A DNA stretch of 64,000 bases from JAEYXS01 sp943367715. GTDB taxonomy: Bacteria; Verrucomicrobiota; Verrucomicrobiia; Limisphaerales; JAEYXS01. The notes beneath the pieces are model-generated. The model saw only the letters and a list, made by a program, of their open reading frames with translations, had not been told where the DNA came from and did not search any database. The stretch spans positions 194,947-258,946 of the forward strand of contig CALRJY020000005.1 of assembly GCA_943367715.1 (NCBI GenBank). The letters run 5' to 3'. Positions within the stretch are counted from its first letter, which is position 1, and every line of letters starts with the position of its first letter. This document shows positions 51,616 to 60,359 of this stretch, piece after piece. Both the position numbers and the translations under genes were made by a program.

Positions 51616-54195
51616 ATGCGTAATTGTGCGTACATATTTCTGGTTTTGATGGGATCGGCTCTGGCCTTGCAAGCGGCGGAGACGGTTCCGGCGGTGCGGT
51701 TTACGAAGGATATCAATCCGGTGGTGCAGAAGTATTGCGCGGATTGTCATGATGGGGAGACGAAGAAGGGCGGGCTGGATCTGACGGCTTTGAAGTTCGA
51801 TCTGACAGATGCCAAGGCTTTTGCGACGTGGGTGAAGGTGCATGATGCGGTGGAGTCGGGTGAGATGCCGCCACCGAAGAAGGATCAGCCATCCAAGAAG
51901 GAGCGAGCGGGGTTCGTGGAGTCCCTGGCGGAGACGTTGACGGCGGAGGATGAGGCGAAGGCGGCGGTGGCGGGTCGCTCAGTATGGCGGCGGCTGAACC
52001 GGTATGAGTACGAGAATTCTTTGCGCGATCTGTTGGGTGCGCCATGGTTGCAGGTGAAGGACATGTTGCCGGAGGATGGGGAATCGCATCGCTTCAACAA
52101 GGTGGGGGAGGCGCTGGATGTCTCGCATGTGCAACTGGCGCGGTATCTGCAGGCGGCGGATTATGCGTTGCATGAGGTGGTCAAGGTGCAAGCGCTGAAG
52201 CTGCCCACGACGACGAACCGGTATTATGCGCGGGACCAGCGTTCTTTCACGGGCAAGCTGAAGTTCAGTGAATTCAACCGCAGTCCAGAGCGGGCGACGT
52301 TCCCGCTGTTGAACTACACAGCGCAGAAGGATGTGTTGGAAGGAACGGCACCCGTGACGGTGGGGGACAAGAATCCGGCCATCCGCGAACAGGAGGCGGC
52401 GGGGGTGGTGGCGAGTGCGTATGAGCCGCTGGAGATCAAGTTCACGAATTTCAAAGCGCCGATCGCCGGGCTCTACAAATTGCGGATCTCGGCTTACACA
52501 TTCTGGGCAGCGCCCGTGAGCGAGAAGCGTTGGTGGACGCCGGATCGCACGAACACGTCCATCGGACGTCGCTCGGAGCCAGTGGAGGTGTATGCGGAGA
52601 CGCCGCCGCGGCTCTTGCGCAAGCTGGGTGGGTTCGACGCGCAGATCGCGCCGGGTGTGTATGAATTGGAGTCGTGGTTGTTGGCAGGTGAGACGGTGCG
52701 GCCTGATCCGGTGCGGTTGTTCCGGTCGCGGCCACCGGCCTGGCATAATCCGCTAGCAGAAAAGGACGGGCAACCGGGCGTGGCGTATCGCTGGCTCGAA
52801 GTGGAAGGGCCGATCTATGACGACAAGCTGAACAAAGTGCAGAAGCTGCTCTTCGGCGATCTGCCGCTCAAGGTGGATGCGAAGAATCAGATCACGGTGA
52901 CATCCAAAAATCCGAAGGTGGATGCGGAGCGGTTGCTGCGGAACTTCATGGCGCAGGCGTATCGGCGGCCAGTGGCGGAGGGGGATGTGCAGCGGTTCCT
53001 GAAGGTGATCAATGCGGCACTGGGTTCGGGCAGCAAGTTCATGGATGCGATGATCGCGGGTTACTCAGGTGTGCTGTGCTCGCCGGGATTTGTGACGCTG
53101 GAGGAGAAGCCGGGTAAATTGGATGATTATGCAGTGGCGTCGCGATTGGCGTATTTCCTATGGAACTCGGCACCAGATGCGGAACTGCGCGGGTTGGCGG
53201 CGAAGGGTAAATTGAATCATCCGGATACCTTGCGCTTGCAGACGGAGAGGATGTTGAAAGATCCGAAAGCGCAGCAGTTCGTGAATTCGTTCCTGGATTA
53301 CTGGCTGGATTTGCGGCGTGCGGGAGTGACCTCGCCGGATGCGACGTTGTATCCGGATTATTATCTGGATGATGCGCTGGTGGAGGATTCCGTGGATGAG
53401 ACGCAGATGTTCTTTGCGGAGTTGTTGAAGGGCGATTTGCCCGCGCGGAATCTGATCAAGTCGGACTTCGTGATGGTGAATGAACGGCTGGCGAAGCATT
53501 ACGATCTGCCACCGGTGGAAGGGATTCATCTGCAGCGCGTGAAGTTGCCGAAGGACAGTGTGCGTGGCGGATTGATGACGCAGGCGAGTGTGCTGAAGGT
53601 GACAGCGAATGGCACGACGACGTCACCGGTTTTGCGCGGGGCGTGGATCATGGAGCGGATCATCGGCAAGCCGCCGCCGCCGCCACCTCCGAGCGTGCCA
53701 GCAATCGAACCGGATACGCGGGGTGCGGTGACGATCCGCCAACAATTGGAGAAGCATCGCGAGCTGGCGACATGTGCGGGGTGCCATACGAAGATTGATC
53801 CGGCGGGGTTTGCGCTGGAGAGCTTTGACGTGCTGGGCGGCTGGCGTACGCAGTATCGCGGGCTGGGTGAGACGAATAATTTTGAAAAAGGTTTTGGCAA
53901 AAACGGGCAGCCGTTCACGTTCCATCTGGCGCAACCGGTGGATGCGAGCGGGGATTTGCCGGGGGGCGGGAAGTTTAAAGACGTGCAGGAATTGAAGGCG
54001 TTGCTGCTGAAGGATGAGCGGCAGATCGCGCGGAACCTGGCGCGGCAACTGGTGATTTACAGTACGGGAGCGGCGGTGCGATTCGGGGATCGCGCGGAAG
54101 TGGAAGAGATTTTGGATCGCGCGAGTTCGAGTCATTACGGGGTGCGGTCGGTGGTTCAATCGATCGTGCAGAGCGACCTGTTCCTGAAGAAATGA
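51616..54195 (+). CDS. DUF1587/DUF1592/DUF1588/DUF1585 family cytochrome-like protein (second copy)
   Basis: 859 residues with signal peptide (CAYIFLVLMGSALALQAAE). N-terminal CADCH at ~41, DUF1587 phrase WRRLNRYEYENSLRDLLG, an insert of ~190 residues (~200-400, including a carbohydrate-binding-like stretch FTNFKAPIAGLYKLRISAY) not present in the copy at 24906, DUF1592/1588 (LAYFLWNSAPDAELRG, TTSPVLRGAWIMERIIGKP), second CAGCH at ~720 and the DUF1585 end. Likely a periplasmic redox or hydrolytic protein. Confidence 0.9.
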   Translation: MRNCAYIFLVLMGSALALQAAETVPAVRFTKDINPVVQKYCADCHDGETKKGGLDLTALKFDLTDAKAFATWVKVHDAVESGEMPPPKKDQPSKKERAGFVESLAETLTAEDEAKAAVAGRSVWRRLNRYEYENSLRDLLGAPWLQVKDMLPEDGESHRFNKVGEALDVSHVQLARYLQAADYALHEVVKVQALKLPTTTNRYYARDQRSFTGKLKFSEFNRSPERATFPLLNYTAQKDVLEGTAPVTVGDKNPAIREQEAAGVVASAYEPLEIKFTNFKAPIAGLYKLRISAYTFWAAPVSEKRWWTPDRTNTSIGRRSEPVEVYAETPPRLLRKLGGFDAQIAPGVYELESWLLAGETVRPDPVRLFRSRPPAWHNPLAEKDGQPGVAYRWLEVEGPIYDDKLNKVQKLLFGDLPLKVDAKNQITVTSKNPKVDAERLLRNFMAQAYRRPVAEGDVQRFLKVINAALGSGSKFMDAMIAGYSGVLCSPGFVTLEEKPGKLDDYAVASRLAYFLWNSAPDAELRGLAAKGKLNHPDTLRLQTERMLKDPKAQQFVNSFLDYWLDLRRAGVTSPDATLYPDYYLDDALVEDSVDETQMFFAELLKGDLPARNLIKSDFVMVNERLAKHYDLPPVEGIHLQRVKLPKDSVRGGLMTQASVLKVTANGTTTSPVLRGAWIMERIIGKPPPPPPPSVPAIEPDTRGAVTIRQQLEKHRELATCAGCHTKIDPAGFALESFDVLGGWRTQYRGLGETNNFEKGFGKNGQPFTFHLAQPVDASGDLPGGGKFKDVQELKALLLKDERQIARNLARQLVIYSTGAAVRFGDRAEVEEILDRASSSHYGVRSVVQSIVQSDLFLKK

Positions 54196-54241
54196 GCGTT
54201 GGCAGCAGATGAGAAAACGTGGCATAACTATTTAGCAGCAC

Positions 54242-55582
54242 ATGAATAGCAAACAGACCGACATGTTGGGTTCGTTCGTATCCGCGAAACGCGCTTTGCC
54301 GCGTCGCCAGTTCCTGAAGGCGGCGGGTGTGCTGCTGGGTCTGCCGATGTTGGAGGCGATGACGCCAGCGTTCTTGAACGCAGCCGAAAGCGCCACGGCC
54401 AGTCAGCCGCCGCGCCGCATGCTGGGCATCTGCAATAATCTCGGTCTGTTGCCGGAGAACTTTTTCCCCACTGGCGCAGGCAAGGCTTACAAACCTTCAG
54501 CCTACCTCGAGTTGCTGCAGGCGTATCGGAATGATTTCACGGTGTTCAGCGGAGTGTGGCATCCGGATGTGGACGGTGGGCATCCGGCGGATAATTGCTT
54601 CCTCACAGCGGCACCGCATCCGGGCAGTGGCGGGTTTCGCAACACGATCTCGCTCGATCAATATATCGGCGAGCGCATCGGGCATCTGACGCGTTTCCCG
54701 ACGATGACGTTGGGCGTGAATGTGCAGCAGGGTTCACGCAGTCTCTCGTGGACGGGGGGTGGCGTATTGATCCCTTGCGAAGAGAGCGCGGTGAGCGTGT
54801 ACCAAAAACTTTTCCTGCAAGGCTCGAAGGAACAGGTGGCGCAGCAGGTGCGCAAATTGCAGCTAGGCGAGAGCATCATGGATGCGGTGGCGGACCAGAC
54901 GAAGTCGCTGCAACGCAACCTAGGCGCAGGTGACCGCGATCGGCTGGACCAATATCTGACAGGCGTGCGGGAACTCGAACAACGCATGGTGATGTCCCGT
55001 GAATGGGAGAACCGGCCGAAGCCGAAGGCGCCGATCGCCTCGCCGCTTGATCCGGCCAGCCCGCGTGAATACATGGAAAAGGTGCGCCTGATGTATGAGA
55101 TGGCGCGGCTGGCGTTTGAGACGGATTCCTCACGGGCAGTGACCTTGATGCTGGATAGCGTGAATTCGCCGGTGCTCGAGCTAGACGATATCGATATCAC
55201 GGATGGTTACCACAGCCTGTCGCATCATGGTAAGAACGAGAAGAAGCTGGCGCAGCTGAAGGCCATCGATGAATGGCACATGAAGTTGCTGGCGGAGATG
55301 TTCGGCAAGCTGAAGGGCGTGAAGGAGCAGGGGCAGACGTTGCTGGATCGCTCCATGATTCTTTACGGCAGCAACATGGGCAATGCGAACACACACGTGA
55401 CGACGAATCTGCCGGTGCTCTTCGCAGGTGGCGGGTTCAAGCATGGGCAACATCTGGCGTTTGATACGGTGCACAATTATCCGTTGCCGAACTTGTTCGT
55501 GAGCATGTTGCAGCGGTTCGGGCTGGAGACGGACAAGTTTGCGACGAGCACGGGAACGATGCGTGGGCTGGAGCTGGCGTAG
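54242..55582 (+). CDS. DUF1552 family exported protein (second copy)
   Basis: 446 residues. Possible TAT-type signal (LPRRQFLKAAGVLLGLPMLEA). DUF1552 body: NLGLLPENFFPTGAGK, DGGHPADNCFLTAAPHP, DRDRLDQYLTGVRELEQRM, ILYGSNMGNANTHVTTNLP and the terminal QHLAFDTVHNYPLPNLFVSM. Lies 46 bp after the DUF1592 gene, repeating the pairing at 24.9-28.2 kb; the two DUF1552 proteins are clear but distant paralogues. Confidence 0.9.
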   Translation: MNSKQTDMLGSFVSAKRALPRRQFLKAAGVLLGLPMLEAMTPAFLNAAESATASQPPRRMLGICNNLGLLPENFFPTGAGKAYKPSAYLELLQAYRNDFTVFSGVWHPDVDGGHPADNCFLTAAPHPGSGGFRNTISLDQYIGERIGHLTRFPTMTLGVNVQQGSRSLSWTGGGVLIPCEESAVSVYQKLFLQGSKEQVAQQVRKLQLGESIMDAVADQTKSLQRNLGAGDRDRLDQYLTGVRELEQRMVMSREWENRPKPKAPIASPLDPASPREYMEKVRLMYEMARLAFETDSSRAVTLMLDSVNSPVLELDDIDITDGYHSLSHHGKNEKKLAQLKAIDEWHMKLLAEMFGKLKGVKEQGQTLLDRSMILYGSNMGNANTHVTTNLPVLFAGGGFKHGQHLAFDTVHNYPLPNLFVSMLQRFGLETDKFATSTGTMRGLELA

Positions 55583-55745
55583 CCGGGCCGGTTGCACCGG
55601 CGGGCCAATTTTGGGGAAACAGCCAATATCGGGGGACTGGGGCACCCTCATCCTCAATCCTTCTCCCGTGAGGGAGAAGGAGGAGGGGAAACGTACAACA
55701 TCGAAAAGGGAAGGGGTCGCGACGACTGATGTCGATGGCTAGGGT
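55583..55745. repeat. Composite repeat block after the DUF1552 gene
   Basis: GCCGGT-TGC-ACCGGC (55587-55601), then CACCCTCATCCTCAATCC leading into a perfect 9-bp stem CCTTCTCCC/GGGAGAAGG (55659-55680), an AACATCGAA unit and a CGACGACTGATGTCG hairpin with GGCTAGG. The lead-in and stem match the element at 16673. Confidence 0.65.
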
Positions 55746-55809
55746 GGGATTATGTTTTGGGTGGGGAATTGTAAGTGTTTCCCGCGGGAGGAATTGATAA
55801 GCATTGGGC

Positions 55810-56106
55810 ATGTGGACTTGCAAACAGTGTGGGGAGAAGCATGAGGAGACTTTTGAATCGTGCTGGAGTTGCGGATTCACGAAAGAAGGAGTTCAAGTGA
55901 TCCCTGAGGAGGCCCGTTACGAGACGGGCCGCCCGATGCTTAATTGTTTACGGTGTCAGACCGTGTTGGATTTCTCCGGAGTAACAGGTTTCACGGAAGT
56001 GGCGGCATGGCAGAGAGCTTTATTTGACGGGCGAAAGGAGTTTGAGGTGTATGTGTGTCCACGTTGCGGAAAAGCAGAGCTTTTTGCACGGGGCACAGGC
56101 GTTTAA
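55810..56106 (+). CDS. Small double zinc-ribbon protein
   Basis: 98 residues from ATG 55810. Four CxxC pairs form two putative zinc ribbons: WTCKQCG with CWSCG at the N-terminus, CLRCQT with CPRCGK in the second half. The middle segment is aromatic (VTGFTEVAAWQRALFDGRKE). Such small proteins may bind nucleic acid or protein; no partner evident. Confidence 0.7.
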   Translation: MWTCKQCGEKHEETFESCWSCGFTKEGVQVIPEEARYETGRPMLNCLRCQTVLDFSGVTGFTEVAAWQRALFDGRKEFEVYVCPRCGKAELFARGTGV

Positions 56107-56233
56107 CTTGGGCGACGGTCAAGATCAGGGCCGCACCGGAAGTTTTTTTGCTTAAAAAGATATCAACAACTTGAAGTGCGGTGTGATGAGGGTTAGAAGT
56201 TTGTATGATATTGAACGCAGTGGGGATTTCGGG

Positions 56234-56818
56234 ATGAGTCAGATTAACCAATCGCGCAAGGATGCGTTCGGGGTTTTCTGGGCCGCGCTGGAGCCGCGTC
56301 AGCATTTGGTGCAAGTCTATGAGGACGAAGGGACTTTCCTCGATTCCTTGGAAGGTTTTGTGATGACCGGCTTGAAAGCGGGCGAGGCGGTGATACTCAT
56401 CGCGATTCCGGAGCATCTGAAATCGCTGGAGGAACGGATTTTTGAGAGCCAAGGGATTGATCTACGGTCCAAGGCGTTCAAGGGGCGGTATTTCTGGCTG
56501 GATGCGGATGAGACGCTGGCGAAATTCTTGGTGGATGGAAAGCCGGATGAGAAACGGTTCCGACAATTGCTTTCCAAACTGATCGATGAGGCCAAGGGCG
56601 GCGGACGGAAGGTGCGCACCTTTGGTGAAATGGTGGTGCTGCTCTGGCGTTCGGGAAACAAGGAGGCAACGCTCAGGTTGGAACAATTCTGGAACAAGCT
56701 CTGCTGCGAGAAGGACTTCGCGATGTTTTGTGCCTATCCGAAGAACAATTTGATCAGGGAGACCGGCTCAAGCATCAGAATGGTCTGTGCGACGCATTCC
56801 AAGGTGGTGGCGGTGTAA
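56234..56818 (+). CDS. MEDS (DcmR sensory) domain protein
   Basis: 194 residues from ATG 56234; upstream starts at 56171 or 56186 are possible. The segment HLVQVYEDEGTFLDSLEGFV, GLKAGEAVILIAIPEHLKSLEE, FWLDADETLAKFL and VRTFGEMVVLLWRSGNKEAT match the MEDS domain, a RecA/KaiC-like sensor often linked to histidine kinases. Here the domain stands alone with no kinase beside it, so its partner must be encoded elsewhere. Confidence 0.8.
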   Translation: MSQINQSRKDAFGVFWAALEPRQHLVQVYEDEGTFLDSLEGFVMTGLKAGEAVILIAIPEHLKSLEERIFESQGIDLRSKAFKGRYFWLDADETLAKFLVDGKPDEKRFRQLLSKLIDEAKGGGRKVRTFGEMVVLLWRSGNKEATLRLEQFWNKLCCEKDFAMFCAYPKNNLIRETGSSIRMVCATHSKVVAV

Positions 56819-56839
56819 TGGAGCCAAGGCACGATTGGG

Positions 56840-58036
56840 TCAGACCAATTTCTTGCGAATCTTGCCATGGGCGCTGGAGAAGGGGAGATCGTGAAGCTTC
56901 TCCAGCGGATACCATTCGCCAAGTTCGGCGGGGAGTTCGCTGCGTGATTTTACTTCCGCGCGGAAGGCTTCCAAGGTGATGCGGTAGCGGGTGATGGAGT
57001 GTTTAATGGTGCAGAGCGGTTCGATGGTTGTGAAGGCTTTGCTCCAGGCTTTTTGCGCGGCGTTGAGCGGGTCTTTGGTCGGTAACTCCACTTCGAGGTT
57101 GGGGAATTCCCAGAGGCTGGCGTTCACGACGCCTGAAGGGCGTTGGCGGACGAGGACTTCGTTTTTACGCTGGATGACGTAGGCGAAGAAGCGGCGTGGT
57201 GTGGCAGCGGTGCGTTCGCCCAGATTTGGGAGTTCGCCCTGGCGTGAGTCTCGGGCGGCGATGCAGTTTTTTTGCAAAGGGCAGAGGAGGCAGGCGGGTT
57301 GCGCGGGGGTGCAGATCGTGGCGCCGAGCTCCATCAGGGATTGGTTGAAGTGGGAGCAGTGTCGAAGTTCGACTTCCTTATTGGGGGAAGGGAGGGGAGG
57401 TTGATTTAGTTTTTTGGATGTCTTGAGTGGTTCTGTAGCATTGGGCCTCCTCTCCCCGGCCCTCTCCTCCGCACCGGAGGAGAGGGAGGTCGGAGCGCCA
57501 GGTTCTTTGGAGGCTTTGGTGACTAGGTCTTCAGCGATTTGCCACAGGCGGTTGGTGGTCTCTTTTTCTTTCGCGTTTTCGCCGATGCCGTAGAAGCGGG
57601 TGAGGACGCGGATGACGTTGCCGTCGAGGAGGGGGACGGGTTGGTTGAAGGCGATGCTGCCAATGGCCCCAGCGGTGTAGCGGCCGATGCCGGAGAGGGC
57701 GAGGATGTCTTCGTGCGCGGTGGGGAATTTGCCGCCATGACGCTCGATGACTTGGAGTGCGCCTTTTTGGAGATTGCGCACGCGAGTGTAGTAGCCGAGA
57801 CCTTCCCAGAGTTTCAGGAGTTTTTGCTCAGGGGCATCGGCGAGTGATTGGATGGTGGGCAATTCGCGCATCCAGCGTTCCCAGTAGGGGATCACTGTTT
57901 TCACCTGTGTCTGTTGCAGCATGATCTCGGAGACCCAGATGGCGTAGGGATCACTGGTGCGCCGCCAAGGGAGGTCGCGGGCGTGCGCGCGGAACCACGC
58001 GAGCAGGTTGGCGACTGGGAAGGGCGGTGACGACAT
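56840..58036 (-). CDS. mutY: A/G-specific adenine glycosylase MutY with repeat-derived insertion
   Basis: 398 residues from ATG 58036. Removes A mispaired with 8-oxoG. Catalytic Glu in EIMLQQTQVKTV, helix-hairpin-helix LSGIGRYTAGAIG with the catalytic Asp in LLDGNVIRVL, and the iron-sulfur loop CTPAQPACLLCPLQKNC (Cys 242, 249, 252, 258). The C-terminus is a Nudix-like MutT domain. Between EDLVT and HFNQSL about 50 residues (173-225) are inserted; much of this is encoded by a palindromic repeat (57446-57492) and is not found in ordinary MutY. The frame is intact, so function is probably retained. Confidence 0.92.
   Translation of the reverse strand: MSSPPFPVANLLAWFRAHARDLPWRRTSDPYAIWVSEIMLQQTQVKTVIPYWERWMRELPTIQSLADAPEQKLLKLWEGLGYYTRVRNLQKGALQVIERHGGKFPTAHEDILALSGIGRYTAGAIGSIAFNQPVPLLDGNVIRVLTRFYGIGENAKEKETTNRLWQIAEDLVTKASKEPGAPTSLSSGAEERAGERRPNATEPLKTSKKLNQPPLPSPNKEVELRHCSHFNQSLMELGATICTPAQPACLLCPLQKNCIAARDSRQGELPNLGERTAATPRRFFAYVIQRKNEVLVRQRPSGVVNASLWEFPNLEVELPTKDPLNAAQKAWSKAFTTIEPLCTIKHSITRYRITLEAFRAEVKSRSELPAELGEWYPLEKLHDLPFSSAHGKIRKKLV
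57446..57492. repeat. CTCTCCTCC palindromic repeat inside mutY
   Basis: A perfect 12-bp stem CCCTCTCCTCCG/CGGAGGAGAGGG with a 3-base loop (57460-57486), preceded by CCTCTCCCCGG. In frame within mutY, encoding about SLSSGAEERAGE. Confidence 0.8.
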
Positions 58037-58141
58037 CGGGCGAAAAGTAGAGGCGGGAAATGAAATGTCCAATGCCGAAATCAGAATGACGAAGGAATGT
58101 GCAATATCGATTGACCAAAAATCAATTGCTGCCCGCGTCGA

Positions 58142-59083
58142 TCATTCCACGGTCAGTGCGCTGGCATCCAATCCTTTCAGAAGTTTGGGGGCGACGACAA
58201 AAAAGTGATCGCAGTGTTTAATGGCAGCTTCACAAACAGGGTCAACATCCTCGTCATTCAGATATTCCCACTGTGTCTGGCTAGTTAGCCCGAGCCACGC
58301 GCTGAAAGATATTAACTGTGCCAGTGTCATCACAGGCAATTCATTTCCAGCGCGTTCACAAGTCGCTTCGCTCACAATCGAGTGACTGTAGTCAAGCAGA
58401 CTGGCTTGGCGACCAAACCAAAAGTGGGTTTGGATGATCCAGCCGTAGCAACTCGTGCGGAACGTCAGATCCTCATCGTTGCCAGCAGGAAGCGGACGGA
58501 GGCATCGGCTTCCGAAAGCAGATTCAAATTTTGCCTTAATTGCGCCAAGGATCTTACGTTTACTGGCAAATCGAAGTTTTTCGCCCGCTTGCTTCCGTGT
58601 CTCTATTTTTCTCTCTAACAATGTTGGAAACCCGTCGAAGAGGCGGTCTGCCTCGGAGCGGAGTGATTCATCGTCACTCCATCCAGTATCTCCGACGGCA
58701 AGGACCAAATCATCGCGCAAAGTTTGGAAGAGATGTTCAGCTTCTACGGTCATGCCGTTGCTCCTGCAATGGCGCACAGCGTCATAATGAGTCCAGATGT
58801 GGAAGAAACTATCGCGCCTTGAGCGTAAATTTTCTTCCTCAGACGAACAGTCTTCCCCTAAATAATTGACCGCACCGGGGTGGAAACGTTTCAGGAGGGC
58901 GTGAGCCAGGATCAACTGCTGATCCTTGCCGAGGAGGTTCATGAAATGGAGGGTTTGCCAAACCGCGCCGCTTTTGAAGGAGCTGAAACGGGGGAAGGAA
59001 TTTTCTATTTCCCGCTTAAACTCGGATATCGCCCAGAGGTAATACCTGATTTCAAACTCCTTTTTTGCCTGGGAAAAAGTCAT
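58142..59083 (-). CDS. Hypothetical protein
   Basis: 313 residues from ATG 59083; a TTG at 59104 is also possible. No signal peptide or membrane segment. It looks largely helical with Trp/Phe-rich stretches (YYLWAISEFKREIENSFPRF, TSCYGWIIQTHFWFGRQ). No family recognised. More AT-rich than its neighbours, with divergent codon use, which may mean recent acquisition. Confidence 0.6.
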   Translation of the reverse strand: MTFSQAKKEFEIRYYLWAISEFKREIENSFPRFSSFKSGAVWQTLHFMNLLGKDQQLILAHALLKRFHPGAVNYLGEDCSSEEENLRSRRDSFFHIWTHYDAVRHCRSNGMTVEAEHLFQTLRDDLVLAVGDTGWSDDESLRSEADRLFDGFPTLLERKIETRKQAGEKLRFASKRKILGAIKAKFESAFGSRCLRPLPAGNDEDLTFRTSCYGWIIQTHFWFGRQASLLDYSHSIVSEATCERAGNELPVMTLAQLISFSAWLGLTSQTQWEYLNDEDVDPVCEAAIKHCDHFFVVAPKLLKGLDASALTVE

Positions 59084-59137
59084 GCTGCGGTATTTTCCGA
59101 GCAAAGTGCCAGAAACGAACTCCAGTTTACAGATATT

Positions 59138-60052
59138 TCAGAGAGTCTCCGCTACCCGTTCGCGCGGCGGGACAATCTCTTTAGCCCACAATGCGAAGGC
59201 GGCTTTGGTGCAGCTTTCTGCGCGGCGACGGTTCTCGCCAGCCACGGTGCGGAAGATGACGATCTGGCCGTCGGGTGATTCATCCACTACGTGACGGATG
59301 CAGAGGCTGGGACCGATCGCCCCGTTGGAGTAGCAGCCGTTGAGTTTGATCTGCTCGGGTTGCAGGTGGGAGCCTTGGGCGTGTTGGCGGGCGAGTTCGT
59401 AGATCTCGGCGAGGTCTTCCTCGGTGACGTCGATGAAGGAGCCCATCTGTTTCAGCGCATAGGAAAGGTGCTCGGGGGAAATTGCGGGGTCGCTCGGCTT
59501 GGCGCTAGCGGCGGGATGAGGTTGGAGGCTGGCGGGATAGCGGCGCCAAGGGAAGAACCAGTTCAAACCGATGGCAGTCAGGAGCAGAATCACGGTATTC
59601 AACAGGACGGGGATCAGCACGAAAAGGTAGCCCAGTTCCTGCACCTGCGTTCCGCCCAGGACGGCGGTGAGAGCGGTGGCGCCGCCGGGCGGGTGGATAC
59701 AGCCGAGGTAATACATGGCCACGATAGCCAGACCGACGGCCAAGGCGCTGGCGAGCAAGGGCGAGTGACAGAAACGGGCGACGGTCACGCCGATCAGCGC
59801 AGATAACGCATGGCTGCCGAGCAAAGGCCACGGCTGGGATAAGGGACCGTGCGGAACGGCGAACAGCAGGACCGCTGAGGCACCCATGGAGGCGACGACG
59901 AGGGGAAGCCCGGCATCGCTCAGGATCAGTGAGGAGATGGCCAGCACACACAAAATGCCGAAGAATGCGGCGATGCCGGAGATGAGTTTCTCCGCGTGTC
60001 CGCCGGGACCGAGGTGCCAGATAGATTTAGGGGCGAGCTTATCGCTTAACAT
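59138..60052 (-). CDS. HPP family membrane protein
   Basis: 304 residues. Four membrane segments in the first ~175 residues with HPP-type phrases: LPLVVASMGASAVLLFAVPHGPLSQPWPLL, GCIHPPGGATALTAVLGG. The C-terminal ~125 residues are soluble (LKQMGSFIDVTEEDLAEIYE). Some HPP proteins transport nitrite; the role here is unknown. A palindrome like that between marR and the chloride channel lies 52-72 bp upstream (60104-60124), which suggests MarR control. Confidence 0.85.
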   Translation of the reverse strand: MLSDKLAPKSIWHLGPGGHAEKLISGIAAFFGILCVLAISSLILSDAGLPLVVASMGASAVLLFAVPHGPLSQPWPLLGSHALSALIGVTVARFCHSPLLASALAVGLAIVAMYYLGCIHPPGGATALTAVLGGTQVQELGYLFVLIPVLLNTVILLLTAIGLNWFFPWRRYPASLQPHPAASAKPSDPAISPEHLSYALKQMGSFIDVTEEDLAEIYELARQHAQGSHLQPEQIKLNGCYSNGAIGPSLCIRHVVDESPDGQIVIFRTVAGENRRRAESCTKAAFALWAKEIVPPRERVAETL

Positions 60053-60103
60053 ACGGTTCTGCCAAAAGGAGCGGGGAAGCTAGCAAGGGGCTGGAAGAAA
60101 TCA

Positions 60104-60124
60104 ATATATCGTGGTGAGATGTAT
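60104..60124. promoter_or_regulatory. Candidate MarR operator upstream of the HPP gene
   Basis: ATATATCG-TGGTG-AGATGTAT: the left half is identical to the site at 60856 and the right half matches 6 of 8. Positioned 52-72 bp before the HPP start. Confidence 0.45.
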
Positions 60125-60160
60125 TTATGGCTTTTGATCAAGCTGAGCGGTGGGTTTTCT

Positions 60161-60357
60161 CATCCCTCACCCCAGCCCAATGACTCGCTCGCGCCCGCTC
60201 GCTCGGCCCCTACGGGCCTTTTGCTGTCGCAAAATTCCTTCTGCCGCTTCCCAAGCGGCGGAAGTCCCTGTTGAAGGAAGAGGGAGAACATTTATCGCAA
60301 TTGGGCTGACACGGTAGCCGCGGGTTGGCGGATGTTGAAGCGGCTTAAAAGCCGCGC
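60161..60357. repeat. Composite repeat block between HPP gene and marR
   Basis: Begins CCCTCACCCCAGCCC as in the CTCTCCCC family, contains GCTCGCTCGGCCCCTACGG and a CCGCTTCCCAAGCGG hairpin, ends with AGAGGGAGAAC, then GCGGCTTAAAAGCCGC (60339-60355). The 307-bp gap holds no gene. Confidence 0.6.
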
Positions 60358-60359
60358 TC

